Assembly (NCBI RefSeq): GCF_030296915.1
Contig: NZ_AP028031.1
Location: forward strand, 2,041,501-2,105,500
Reading direction: 5' to 3'
From: Anaerostipes hadrus ATCC 29173 = JCM 17467
GTDB taxonomy: Bacteria; Bacillota; Clostridia; Lachnospirales; Lachnospiraceae
DNA length: 64,000 nt
The notes under the pieces were generated by a model. The model worked only from the letters and a program-made list of their open reading frames with translations, did no database searches and was not told where the DNA came from. Made by a program: the position numbers and the translations under genes. Within the stretch, counting starts at the first letter, position 1. Each line of letters starts with the position of its first letter. Below, piece by piece: positions 50,666 through 59,652 of this stretch.

Positions 50666-51982
50666 ATGAAAAAGGCAAGCCCGTTTATTTGCGGAACTGT
50701 GATCTTAACACTCTCTAATTTTTTTTCAAGACTCATCGGCTTCTATAATAGAATATTTCTGGCAGGCGTGATCGGTGCACATCAGATTGGAATTTATCAA
50801 TTGATCTTTCCTGTTTATCTCCTTGGGTTTGCTGTCTGTTTTCAGGGATTTCAAATCGCACTTTCTAAGATCACTGCTGAGAAAAAAGCTACGGGAAATA
50901 TTAATGCTGCTCGTTATGTACTTCGCATTACGATCATTCTTACACTGTGCCTTTGTATCATTTTCTCCTTCTTTGTATTTTGGTATGCAGAACTGATCTG
51001 TTCAGTTTTTCTTCATGAACCAAGCTGTGTACCATGCCTGAGACTTGCTGTTCTTGTTCTTCCATTTGTCGGGATCAAAAACTGTATTCATGGGTACTGC
51101 CTTGGAATTGAGAATTCGGGTGTTCCTGCTTTTTCTTTGTGTCTGGAACAGATTTCAAGGGTATCCTCTATCTTTTTACTTTCTGTATTCATGATAGAGA
51201 AAATGCCAGTTCCTGCTTTTCTCGCTGTCTGTGGAATGGCTGTTGGAGAAATTGTTTCATTTTTCTTTACTCTGATCTTCTATTTCTTACACAAAAAGTC
51301 TGCTGACAGCTTGTCAAAGTCTACTCTTTCTGCATCAAAACTTTCTGTATTTCATGAACTGTTATCCCTTGGGATCCCACTGACTTTGAATAGTTTTTCT
51401 GTCACCTTATTACAGAGTGTGCAAAGTATTATGATCCCAATGATGTTATATCGTTTTTATGGAAATCGTTACCGCAGCGTCGAGATCTATGGCATCTTAA
51501 GCGGCATGGCACTGCCTTTTATCATGTTTCCTTCTACGATCACCAATGCATTATCTTTGATGCTTCTGCCTAAGATTTCTGCTGCCAAAACTCACAACGA
51601 TCCCTCTTATCTTCGACGTTGTGCGATCTTACCTCTTATCTTTTGTACATTTCTTGGAATTGGAGCTTTTGGCGGATTCTTTGTTTTTGGACCCTGGATT
51701 GGAAATTTCTTTTTTCATAATCCTCTTTGCGGAAAGTATTTAAGATCATTGTCTTTTTTATGTCCGTTTTTGTATTGTTCTTCCATCTTATCTACCATAT
51801 TAAATGGACTTGGAAAAACAAAAGATACATTGCTCCATAACAGTGTATCTCTTGTGATCCAGATTTGTTTTATTTTATTCGCGATTCCTTTGTATGGAGT
51901 GAACGGGTATTTGTGGGGACTGTTTCTTAGCTGTTTGTTTCTATGCTTCGCTAATTATCGAAAAGTAATGCTGCATGTATGA
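50666..51982 (+). CDS. SpoVB-like polysaccharide/lipid flippase (MOP superfamily)
   Basis: 438 residues with about 12-14 membrane segments. The N-terminus PFICGTVILTLSNFFSRLIG followed by FYNRIFLAGVIGAHQIGIYQ is typical of SpoVB/MurJ-like oligosaccharide exporters; a second conserved helix is LSLGIPLTLNSFSVTLLQSVQ. Such proteins move lipid-linked precursors; SpoVB acts in spore cortex synthesis. It is divergent from iscR. No good ribosome site is visible (only GGT 8 nt upstream), so the start could be weak or translation low. Confidence 0.85.
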   Translation: MKKASPFICGTVILTLSNFFSRLIGFYNRIFLAGVIGAHQIGIYQLIFPVYLLGFAVCFQGFQIALSKITAEKKATGNINAARYVLRITIILTLCLCIIFSFFVFWYAELICSVFLHEPSCVPCLRLAVLVLPFVGIKNCIHGYCLGIENSGVPAFSLCLEQISRVSSIFLLSVFMIEKMPVPAFLAVCGMAVGEIVSFFFTLIFYFLHKKSADSLSKSTLSASKLSVFHELLSLGIPLTLNSFSVTLLQSVQSIMIPMMLYRFYGNRYRSVEIYGILSGMALPFIMFPSTITNALSLMLLPKISAAKTHNDPSYLRRCAILPLIFCTFLGIGAFGGFFVFGPWIGNFFFHNPLCGKYLRSLSFLCPFLYCSSILSTILNGLGKTKDTLLHNSVSLVIQICFILFAIPLYGVNGYLWGLFLSCLFLCFANYRKVMLHV

Positions 51983-51997
51983 GTCGGAAAATAGCTG

Positions 51998-53674
51998 TTA
52001 CCGAATTCCCAAAAATGTCTCATACAGATCCACTTGACCGTACCCCCATTCTCTGTTTGGATAGATCCTTTCCGGATCTCTCCTTGCTCCCCGGATCAGA
52101 TAATTTTTAATTCTTGTCGTATTGATCTGCATATCATTTTTCTGCACGATCCCCCATTCTAACATCAATGCTGCTATACCCGCGGTAATTGCTCCTGAAA
52201 CGCTCGTTCCCGATTTTCTGCCATAGCGTTTCCTTGGTAATGGTCCTAGAATTTCTACTCCTGGTGCTGTAAAATCTGGTTTAACCGCATTTCTTGGAAA
52301 TCCCCTGCTACTGTCGATCGCGAGGCTTCCTGTGTTGGAATTATAACTTCCACAAGATATCAGCAATCCTGTATTTGATGGTGCTACCAGTGTATTATAT
52401 GGTGTGGATTCCAAGAAAAATGTATCTTCGCTGATAAAGTTTGTGATTGGAAGCCACAGATCAAATTCACGATTTCCTACTCCATCGTCACTGACGTAGA
52501 TGTTCCAGATTCCTGGTGCCGGATTTTGAAATCTCATAACGATAACTGGAGCTCCTGCAGATGTATCTACCGTAAAGTATTCTACGATCAGCCTTGTTTT
52601 TTCTAATAAAAATGTTACATATCTTTGCCCGCTTAACCCACCTTGTATCCTACCTGTTTTCTGTCCTGATGGTGACTCAATATCTACATAATAGCGGTTC
52701 GGAGCTAATCCCCATAGTTCCATTGCAAATCCATACTCTGATTCTCCAACTTTGACTTCTACTTTTTCATCATTTTGTGAAACCTGACCACTGTAATGAT
52801 GTCTTGCCTGCCCCTCATTTCCAGCGCTTGTAACAACTGCGACTCCCCGAAGCATCGCTCTGCCTGACAGATACTGGTCTAATGGTCCTGTTCCAAGATG
52901 AGATGCCAGGTTGGTGCCAATGCCTAAGAATATGACGATCGGTCTTTGCAACTGTTCTGCAATATGATCGATATAGTGAACTGCCAGCATGATGTCTGTT
53001 TCTGCATATGCTTCGTATTTTGGATCAATACAGTAATATTCTTTCAAATAGTCTTTTGCTTTTCTTAATTTCACTACGATCAATCCTGCATTCGGAGCAA
53101 TTCCTGAAAATCCTGTTTCGTTATCCTCATTTCCAGCAATTAAACCTGCTAAAAAAGTACCATGTCCGGATTCATCCTTCGATGGTACTTTCTGCTGTGG
53201 CACGTCGCTTTTCAGTGCCTCTTCTATTTGTTCTTTTGTATATTCTGTCCCATATCCCAGAAATGTATCTTCTGGGTCACCTTCTATTGTCTGATCCCAG
53301 AGAGAATATATCTTACTGCTGCCATCTTCATAGCGAAATGCTGGATGTTCATAGTCGATCCCTGTATCGATCATTCCAACTAAAACACCATTTCCATAAA
53401 GATCCAAGGTACTCCTTCTGACTTGCGCTACTCCGACATCTTCTAACATCTGTGTGTCCATCAGACCGAAACAACGTGGAATCGTATTATATGGATAATT
53501 TTGTCCATATATGGATGTCCGTCCGTTCTTTTTTACATATGCGATCGCGAATCTCTGATCGATCACTGTAATACATTCTGTGTTGAATTCTTCTTTTACA
53601 TAGTCGAGAACTCCACTATATTCTCCGATAAATTCAAAATAATCATTACTCTGGGCTGCATTTTCACATAGCAT
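51998..53674 (-). CDS. S8 family subtilisin-like protease (CspB-type)
   Basis: 558 residues without a signal peptide. An N-terminal propeptide-like region (1-~90) precedes the catalytic domain with Asp103 (GMIDTGIDYEH), His171 (DESGHGTFLAG), oxyanion Asn in TSAGNEGQ and Ser491 (SGTSVSGAI), so the triad is intact. A beta-sandwich insert lies between (about 300-440). This architecture matches clostridial Csp proteases, which activate the cortex lytic enzyme SleC in germination. It stands alone here, not as a cspBAC cluster. GAGG is 7 nt before the ATG. An alternative is a general cytosolic S8 peptidase. Confidence 0.87.
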   Translation of the reverse strand: MLCENAAQSNDYFEFIGEYSGVLDYVKEEFNTECITVIDQRFAIAYVKKNGRTSIYGQNYPYNTIPRCFGLMDTQMLEDVGVAQVRRSTLDLYGNGVLVGMIDTGIDYEHPAFRYEDGSSKIYSLWDQTIEGDPEDTFLGYGTEYTKEQIEEALKSDVPQQKVPSKDESGHGTFLAGLIAGNEDNETGFSGIAPNAGLIVVKLRKAKDYLKEYYCIDPKYEAYAETDIMLAVHYIDHIAEQLQRPIVIFLGIGTNLASHLGTGPLDQYLSGRAMLRGVAVVTSAGNEGQARHHYSGQVSQNDEKVEVKVGESEYGFAMELWGLAPNRYYVDIESPSGQKTGRIQGGLSGQRYVTFLLEKTRLIVEYFTVDTSAGAPVIVMRFQNPAPGIWNIYVSDDGVGNREFDLWLPITNFISEDTFFLESTPYNTLVAPSNTGLLISCGSYNSNTGSLAIDSSRGFPRNAVKPDFTAPGVEILGPLPRKRYGRKSGTSVSGAITAGIAALMLEWGIVQKNDMQINTTRIKNYLIRGARRDPERIYPNREWGYGQVDLYETFLGIR

Positions 53675-53758
53675 AGGAATACCTCAGGTTTTTTATAGTT
53701 TATGCACCCAATTTCCATCTGTTAATCTATGTGTATGATACAATTTATGAAAATTAAT

Positions 53759-55714
53759 TTAAATACGCTCCGTAATAAGTCCCTTCTGATAAGCCCATAA
53801 TAACTGTTCAAGATCTGCCACTTTCTCCTGTAGTGCCTTGCCATTATCAGTATCCATAACACATTTACGTTTCGTTACCTTATTAATAACGATCGTATCT
53901 GAATGGATATCTGTTTCCTCTCTGATCGCTATAGTTCTTGATACAAATGGTTCGTGTGCTACGAGTTTTAATCCGTAAGAATTAGACACTAAGGTATAAC
54001 CTGCGATCCCTGTTGTCTTCTGATATGCTTTCGAGAATCCACCATCAATGACAAATAGCTTTCCTCCACATTTGATCGGGCTTTCGCCTTTCTTTACTGC
54101 TACTGGCATATGCCCGTTTACAATCTTGCCTGTCGATGTATCTAATCCGAATTCTTCTAAGATCTGGTTGATCACTGCTTCATTTTCATACCACTGATAG
54201 TAATAGTCTTTCTTTTCTTTCTTAAGATCTGCATCGTCCAAGAAATAGCGCTCAAACGTTGCCATCTTTGCTTTTCCGTAGACTGGTGAGTTTTCATTTG
54301 ACCAGATGAACCACATGATGTCTTGTCCATATTTTCTGGCTTTCATGTCTTTTTCCTCATAATAGCCCTGTCTTGCCAGATGTTCTAAGACGTCATAAAG
54401 TTCTTTCCCTGCGTACTTTCTTCCTTCAATCTCTACTTCACGAAATGTTCCATCTTCGTTTAGCGGTACACAGCCATGATATAGAAGCATTCCATTGAAT
54501 ACCTTGTATAAGTGTCCTTTTGCAAATAAGAATCTTATATGTTCCTGAAGATAAGCACAGTATTTAAATACAGTTACCAGATGTTCCATCACATATTCTT
54601 CTTCTTTGGTCAATTTATATGGATCATTTGGATCGATCGTTGGAAAATTCTTATCTTTTAATTCATATTCTTTTCCATCTAATGTGATCGTTCCTTTTTC
54701 ATAGTCGATCTTGTCTAATAGTAATCTTTGATCCATCAAAAAGTCTGGACGGCGTTTGATCAATTGACCTTCTACTTTAAACTGCATGATCGCAATGGCT
54801 TTGTGCATCTTCTTATTCAATTCTTCTTCTCGGATATTACTCTCATCCACTTCTCCAGATGCATGGAATAATTCACATTCATCATCTTTGTAACACTCCA
54901 ATGCAAATCTTGCCAGCGGGATCAGATTGATGCCATAACCATTTTCCAAAACATCCAGATTATTGTATCTTGCACAGATTCTTACAACATTACAAATACA
55001 TGCGCGGTGCCCAGATGCAGCTCCCATCCATAAAATATCGTGATTTCCCCACTGAATATCAACATTCACTGTCTTCATGATGCAGTCCATGATCCTGTGT
55101 GGACCAGATCCTCTATCGTAAATATCTCCGATCACATGCAGATGATCGATCGTCAGATCCTGGATCAGATGGGCCATCGCTGCAATAAACTGTCTGACCC
55201 TTCCTGTCGTGATGATCGTCTCAAGAATCTGCTCTACATAGCGTTTCTTATCAGCTCTCCGGTGTTCTACCATCAATTCTTCCATCACATAGGCAAATTC
55301 TGGTGACATTGCTTTCCTTACTTTTGATCTTGTATATTTATTCCCGACTGATCTTGCAACATGAACCAGACGTACCATCGTATCATGCTGCCATTCAAGA
55401 AGGAAATTCTTTGGTAATTCTTCCTCCATTAAATCCATCTTCTGCTCCGGATAATAAATAACTGATGCCAGATTTTTCTTTTGCTTTGTTGTCAGTGTAT
55501 TCCCAAATTCATCTTCAATCCTGCTTCGGATCGCTCCTGATCCATTCCTTATGATATGGCTGAATTTCTCATATTCGCCGTGAACATCAGAAACATAATG
55601 CTCTGTTCCTTTGGGAAGATGCAAGATTGCCTGAAGATTGATGATCTCTGTTGAAGCAGCTGCGACATTTGGATAACGCACTGCCAGTTCCTTTAGATAC
55701 TTCATCTGGTCCAT
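53759..55714 (-). CDS. fbp: Fructose-1,6-bisphosphatase, class III
   Basis: 651 residues, the usual length. It hydrolyses fructose-1,6-bisphosphate in gluconeogenesis and belongs to the calcineurin-like phosphoesterases: metal motifs HYVSDVHGEYEKF near 40, HVIGDIYDRGSGPHRIMD near 195, and WGNHDILWMGAASGH. The C-terminal segment IVNGHMPVAVKKGESPIKC holds the late histidine. GGGGAG precedes the ATG. Monocistronic with its own promoter. Its class is typical of low-GC Firmicutes. Confidence 0.97.
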   Translation of the reverse strand: MDQMKYLKELAVRYPNVAAASTEIINLQAILHLPKGTEHYVSDVHGEYEKFSHIIRNGSGAIRSRIEDEFGNTLTTKQKKNLASVIYYPEQKMDLMEEELPKNFLLEWQHDTMVRLVHVARSVGNKYTRSKVRKAMSPEFAYVMEELMVEHRRADKKRYVEQILETIITTGRVRQFIAAMAHLIQDLTIDHLHVIGDIYDRGSGPHRIMDCIMKTVNVDIQWGNHDILWMGAASGHRACICNVVRICARYNNLDVLENGYGINLIPLARFALECYKDDECELFHASGEVDESNIREEELNKKMHKAIAIMQFKVEGQLIKRRPDFLMDQRLLLDKIDYEKGTITLDGKEYELKDKNFPTIDPNDPYKLTKEEEYVMEHLVTVFKYCAYLQEHIRFLFAKGHLYKVFNGMLLYHGCVPLNEDGTFREVEIEGRKYAGKELYDVLEHLARQGYYEEKDMKARKYGQDIMWFIWSNENSPVYGKAKMATFERYFLDDADLKKEKKDYYYQWYENEAVINQILEEFGLDTSTGKIVNGHMPVAVKKGESPIKCGGKLFVIDGGFSKAYQKTTGIAGYTLVSNSYGLKLVAHEPFVSRTIAIREETDIHSDTIVINKVTKRKCVMDTDNGKALQEKVADLEQLLWAYQKGLITERI

Positions 55715-55759
55715 GAGAAGGCTCCCCTTTCGTTTACGCTTTTTTGATTGTTCTGTAAT

Positions 55760-55789
55760 ATTATAGCATTATTTTTCATACTTTCCCAA
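55760..55789 (-). promoter_or_regulatory. Promoter of fbp
   Basis: On the minus strand TTGGGA (55784-55789), 18-bp spacer and TATAAT (55760-55765), 46 nt before the start codon. Confidence 0.65.
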
Positions 55790-55834
55790 TAACTTTCTTT
55801 CATTTTCCTTAATTATTATACTTTTATGAAAACA

Positions 55835-55867
55835 AGGCTGTTTCTTATGTTATACTGTAAACAGCCT
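55835..55867. repeat. 9-bp inverted repeat flanking a -10 element upstream of the lipoprotein gene
   Basis: AGGCTGTTT (55835-55843) and AAACAGCCT (55859-55867) enclose 15 bp containing TTATACT, a likely -10 (TATACT) for the plus-strand lipoprotein gene. The -35 is weak, so an activator or repressor may bind the repeat. Confidence 0.5.
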
Positions 55868-55940
55868 AGGTAAAATTTATGTAAATTTCCATATTTACTG
55901 TCCTTGATCTTCACAGGCTACTTACAATAAGGAGGAGATT

Positions 55941-56999
55941 ATGTTAAAAAAGAACAAAAGCATTGCACTGGTGATGATCTTAGCTTTATTGATCATCACA
56001 TCTTCTTGTGCACCAAAAAACACACAGGCAGAAATTGATAAACCTGCCAAAACAAGTGCCTCTTGGGAGAGGAAACTTTGCAGATCAAAACTTGATATCA
56101 TCAGTTCTTACGGTGATGATCAGGCATTTCACCCAAAAGTCTTAAACTTTGAAAAACCATGGAACGGCTATCGCTATTGGATGGCATACACTCCATATCC
56201 AGGTGCAGATCAGCGAAAAGAAAATCCACACGTCTGTGTCTCCAATGACAGGATTCATTGGAAGCCATTTGAAGGAGAGGGAAAAGCTGTTTCACTTGAT
56301 CCATTGACCCCATTTGAAGACCCTGACAAACAGTATAATTCAGACACCCATCTTGTATATAGAAAAGATATCGACACCTTAGAATGTTACTGGCGCCAAG
56401 TCGATAATCGTACCAGGATCGATAAGATCATGAAACGTACAACAACCGATGGTATCCACTGGAGTAAAGCTCAGAATGTATTGGTTTCCGATGCACGCAC
56501 TGATCGTATTCTAAGTCCGGCGATCATTTATGAAAACGGACGATATAAGATGTGGACTGTCAACTGTAAAAGAAAATTCCCTGTTTTATACCGTGAAAGT
56601 AAAGATGGTTTTCATTGGACAACTCCAAGCACGATTCAGTTAAAATATCCATCTGACAGACTTCGAAGCTGGCATCTGGATGTCATTCATACAGAGAAAG
56701 GCTATGAAATGCTCGTCGTTGCCTTCTACAAAGGGCATAGGCACCGGGAAATGAATCTTTATTATACTTCATCCAAAAATGAGCATGATTTTAAGAAATG
56801 TATTACGATCTTAAAACCATCTGAAAAGGAAAAAGCATGGGACAACCGTGGTATTTACCGTAGCAGCTTTTTTGTGGAAAATGGAATTTATTATATTTAT
56901 TACAGTGGTATTGGATATCCAAAAGGGCCAAACAGCTCTCAGGGTGTTGGACTCACATATGGTCCATCGGTGAAAAACATTCATGGTTACGATGCATAA
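55941..56999 (+). CDS. Lipoprotein with a beta-propeller (GH43/GH32/GH130-like) domain
   Basis: 352 residues. The signal peptide (MLKKNKSIALVMILALLIIT) ends in the lipobox SSC, so it should be lipidated and held on the outer face of the membrane. The rest has repeated blades such as YRYWMAYTPYPG, DGIHWSKAQNVL, GRYKMWTVN, DGFHWTTPSTIQ and GIYYIYYSGIGYPKG, a pattern seen in five-bladed propeller glycosidases and related proteins. I cannot assign catalytic acids or a substrate. AAGGAGGAG precedes the ATG. It stands alone between fbp and ilvE. Confidence 0.78.
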   Translation: MLKKNKSIALVMILALLIITSSCAPKNTQAEIDKPAKTSASWERKLCRSKLDIISSYGDDQAFHPKVLNFEKPWNGYRYWMAYTPYPGADQRKENPHVCVSNDRIHWKPFEGEGKAVSLDPLTPFEDPDKQYNSDTHLVYRKDIDTLECYWRQVDNRTRIDKIMKRTTTDGIHWSKAQNVLVSDARTDRILSPAIIYENGRYKMWTVNCKRKFPVLYRESKDGFHWTTPSTIQLKYPSDRLRSWHLDVIHTEKGYEMLVVAFYKGHRHREMNLYYTSSKNEHDFKKCITILKPSEKEKAWDNRGIYRSSFFVENGIYYIYYSGIGYPKGPNSSQGVGLTYGPSVKNIHGYDA

Positions 57000-57005
57000 A
57001 ATCTC

Positions 57006-57034
57006 TTGACGTTATAAATATTCAGGTGTAAACT
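57006..57034 (+). promoter_or_regulatory. Promoter of ilvE
   Basis: TTGACG (57006-57011), 17-bp spacer and TAAACT (57029-57034), starting 6 bp after the lipoprotein stop codon. The leader that follows has two competing short stems: GTTAGC (57035-57040) or TTAGCC (57052-57057) can pair with the same GGCTAAC (57073-57079). Confidence 0.6.
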
Positions 57035-57117
57035 GTTAGCAATAAGAATTTTTAGCCGACCATCCATAGACTGGCTAACGACTCTACAATACGAATAAAA
57101 GGAAGTGCATTAATATT

Positions 57118-58143
57118 ATGGAAAAGAAAAATATCGACTGGGCTAACATCGGTTTCGGTTATATGCCAACAGATTACCGTTTTGTAGCTAATTACAAAGA
57201 TGGAGCATGGGATGAAGGTGAATTAACAACAGATGCCAACATCACAATCTCTGAATGTGCCGGTGTATTACAGTACGCTCAGACATGTTTTGAAGGAATG
57301 AAAGCTTACACAACAGAAGATGGACATATCGTTGTATTCCGTCCTGACTTAAATGCAAGCCGTATGGCAGATTCATGCAGAAGACTTGAGATGCCTGTAT
57401 TCCCTGAAGATAAATTTGTAGAAGCGATTGAGAAAGTCGTTGCAGCGAATGAAGCATTCGTACCACCTTTCGGTTCTGGTGCTACATTATATATCCGTCC
57501 TTATATGTTCGGAAGTGATCCTGTGATCGGTGTAAAACCAGCAAATGAATATCAGTTCCGTATCTTTACTACACCAGTAGGACCATACTTCAAAGAAGGA
57601 GCTAAACCTATTACTATCCGTGTCAGTGATTATGATCGTGCTGCTCCTCGTGGAACAGGTAATATCAAAGCCGGATTAAACTATGCTATGAGCCTTTACC
57701 CAATCATGGAAGCTCATCGTCAGGGATTTGATGAGAATATGTATCTTGACCCAGCAACAAGAACAAAAGTAGAAGAAACAGGTGGAGCTAACTTCATCTT
57801 TATTACAAAAGATGGTAAAGTTGTAACACCTAAATCTGACAGTATCCTTCCATCTATCACTCGTCGTTCTTTAGTTTATGTAGCCAAAGAATACCTTGGA
57901 CTTGAAGTCGAAGAACGTGAAGTATTATTTGATGAAGTCAAAGATTTCGCTGAATGTGGATTATGTGGAACAGCCGCAGTTATCTCTCCAGTAGGAAAGA
58001 TTTATGATCACGGTAATGAAATCTGCTTCCCAAGCGGAATGGAAAAGATGGGACCTGTCATCCAGAAATTATACGATACTTTAACAGGAATCCAGATGGG
58101 TCATATTGAAGCCCCTGAAGGATGGATCAAGGTTATTAAATAA
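57118..58143 (+). CDS. ilvE: Branched-chain-amino-acid aminotransferase
   Basis: 341-residue fold-type IV PLP aminotransferase interconverting valine, leucine and isoleucine with their 2-oxo acids. It has CFEGMKAYTTEDGHIVVFRPD near the N-terminus, YIRPYMFGSD, the PLP lysine in GTGNIKAGLNYA, and the C-terminal ECGLCGTAAVISPV. This is the longer eukaryote-like type II form common in clostridia. AAAGGAAG is 12 nt before the ATG. Monocistronic. Confidence 0.96.
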   Translation: MEKKNIDWANIGFGYMPTDYRFVANYKDGAWDEGELTTDANITISECAGVLQYAQTCFEGMKAYTTEDGHIVVFRPDLNASRMADSCRRLEMPVFPEDKFVEAIEKVVAANEAFVPPFGSGATLYIRPYMFGSDPVIGVKPANEYQFRIFTTPVGPYFKEGAKPITIRVSDYDRAAPRGTGNIKAGLNYAMSLYPIMEAHRQGFDENMYLDPATRTKVEETGGANFIFITKDGKVVTPKSDSILPSITRRSLVYVAKEYLGLEVEEREVLFDEVKDFAECGLCGTAAVISPVGKIYDHGNEICFPSGMEKMGPVIQKLYDTLTGIQMGHIEAPEGWIKVIK

Positions 58144-58174
58144 GACTTTCGTTAATAGAATATTAAATAACATA

Positions 58175-58218
58175 AAATGCAGCCAGACAGTTATTGATTT
58201 AACTTTCTGGCTGCATTT
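58175..58218. terminator. Bidirectional terminator between ilvE and clpX
   Basis: AAATGCAGCCAG (58175-58186) pairs with CTGGCTGCATTT (58207-58218), 12 bp, with a small inner AGTTA/TAACT stem. It ends both convergent genes; T-rich sequence follows on both sides. Confidence 0.85.
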
Positions 58219-58248
58219 CATTTATACATATTGGCGTATCATTCTTAT

Positions 58249-59634
58249 TTACTGATCTCTTAGATGAATCTCTGGATTTCCATGATTCTCAATATAATCT
58301 CTTGTGATCGTTACGCTTCCGATCGTGTCGTCTTTTGGTATCTCGTACATAATGTCGAGCATGAATTTCTCGATGATCGCACGTAATGCTCTGGCTCCTG
58401 TTTTCTTTTTCAGAGCTTGTTCTGCGATAGCCTCCAGAGCCCCTTCGTCGAATTCTAATTTTACTTCATCTAATTCTAATAACTTCTGATACTGTTTTAA
58501 GATCGCATTCTTTGGTTCCTTTAGAATCTTGACTAACATCTCTTTTGTCAGTCCTTCTAATGTAAATATCATTGGAAGTCTTCCGATGAATTCTGGAATG
58601 AATCCATATTCTCTCAAGTCTTCATTCGTAACCTGAGCAATAATGTTTTCTTCTTCATCAAAACGGTCTTTTAAATCTGCTCCAAATCCGATCGATGTTT
58701 TCTTCATCAGACGTTTTTTGATGATTCCTTCTAAGTTCGGGAAGGCTCCACCACAGATAAAAAGAATATTCCTTGTATTGATCGTTGTGAGTGGTACCAT
58801 TGCATTCTTGCTTGTAGCTCCGACTGGCACTTCGACTTCTGCTCCTTCTAAGAGTTTTAGCAATCCTTGCTGAACGGATTCTCCACTGACATCTCTGCTG
58901 TTTGTATTTTGTTTCTTGGCAATCTTATCAATCTCGTCAATGAATACGATTCCATGTTCTGCACGGTCTACATCGTTATCTGCCGCCTGTAAGAGCTTTG
59001 ATAAAACACTTTCTACGTCATCACCAATATATCCTGCTTCTGTTAAGGATGTAGCATCTGTGATCGCTAGTGGTACTTTTAACAGTCTTGCAAGTGTCTT
59101 GACCAGATATGTTTTACCGCTTCCTGTTGGCCCGATCATCAGCATATTCGATTTATCGATTTCAATCTCATCCATTGTGTTTGTAACCACTCGTTTATAA
59201 TGATTGTATACAGCAACAGACATAACTTTCTTCGCATAATCCTGTCCAATAACATATTCATCCAGCATTGCCTTGATCTGATGTGGTGCTGGAATATCTT
59301 TTAATGTAAACTCTGGCTCTTCTTTTTTGTCTTTCTTTTTCTTCTTTACTTCCGCTTTTGGCTGCATGCTCTGCATATCGTTCATCATCTTTGTGATATC
59401 CATGCTGTCAAGATCCATATTTCTTGCGTCAATAAATCCAAACTGACCATTGCCCATAGAATTTAATGTCCTCTGCATACAATCTGTACATATAAAAATA
59501 TTATTCGGAAGTTCTAACATCTTACCAGCTGCAGATTCCGGACGTCTGCAAAGATAGCAGTAATGTTCCACATCTTTGTGTTCATCCTCATTTGTTACTT
59601 CCTCAATCTCATTTTGATTTTTCTCTTCTGACAT
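58249..59634 (-). CDS. clpX: ATP-dependent Clp protease ATP-binding subunit ClpX
   Basis: 461 residues from the ATG at 59634 (GGGGGA upstream; a GTG five codons earlier falls inside that site). The N-terminal zinc-binding domain has CYLCRRP and CTDCM. A linker with KKKKKDKKEE precedes the AAA+ core: VIGQDYAKKVMSVAVYNHYKR, Walker A GPTGSGKTYLVKTLA, pore loop GYIGDDVE, Walker B GIVFIDEIDKIA, and GFIPEFIGRLPMIFTL. It unfolds substrates for ClpP. No clpP or tig is next to it, unlike the common order, and the long N-terminal acidic extension and linker are somewhat unusual. Confidence 0.94.
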   Translation of the reverse strand: MSEEKNQNEIEEVTNEDEHKDVEHYCYLCRRPESAAGKMLELPNNIFICTDCMQRTLNSMGNGQFGFIDARNMDLDSMDITKMMNDMQSMQPKAEVKKKKKDKKEEPEFTLKDIPAPHQIKAMLDEYVIGQDYAKKVMSVAVYNHYKRVVTNTMDEIEIDKSNMLMIGPTGSGKTYLVKTLARLLKVPLAITDATSLTEAGYIGDDVESVLSKLLQAADNDVDRAEHGIVFIDEIDKIAKKQNTNSRDVSGESVQQGLLKLLEGAEVEVPVGATSKNAMVPLTTINTRNILFICGGAFPNLEGIIKKRLMKKTSIGFGADLKDRFDEEENIIAQVTNEDLREYGFIPEFIGRLPMIFTLEGLTKEMLVKILKEPKNAILKQYQKLLELDEVKLEFDEGALEAIAEQALKKKTGARALRAIIEKFMLDIMYEIPKDDTIGSVTITRDYIENHGNPEIHLRDQ

Positions 59635-59652
59635 ATGATTGTCCCCCACTTT

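Noticed and set aside
57035..57117. T-box or amino-acid riboswitch upstream of ilvE
   Set aside because: The leader is only ~80 nt and lacks the T-box antiterminator motif and a terminator; only short alternative stems are seen.
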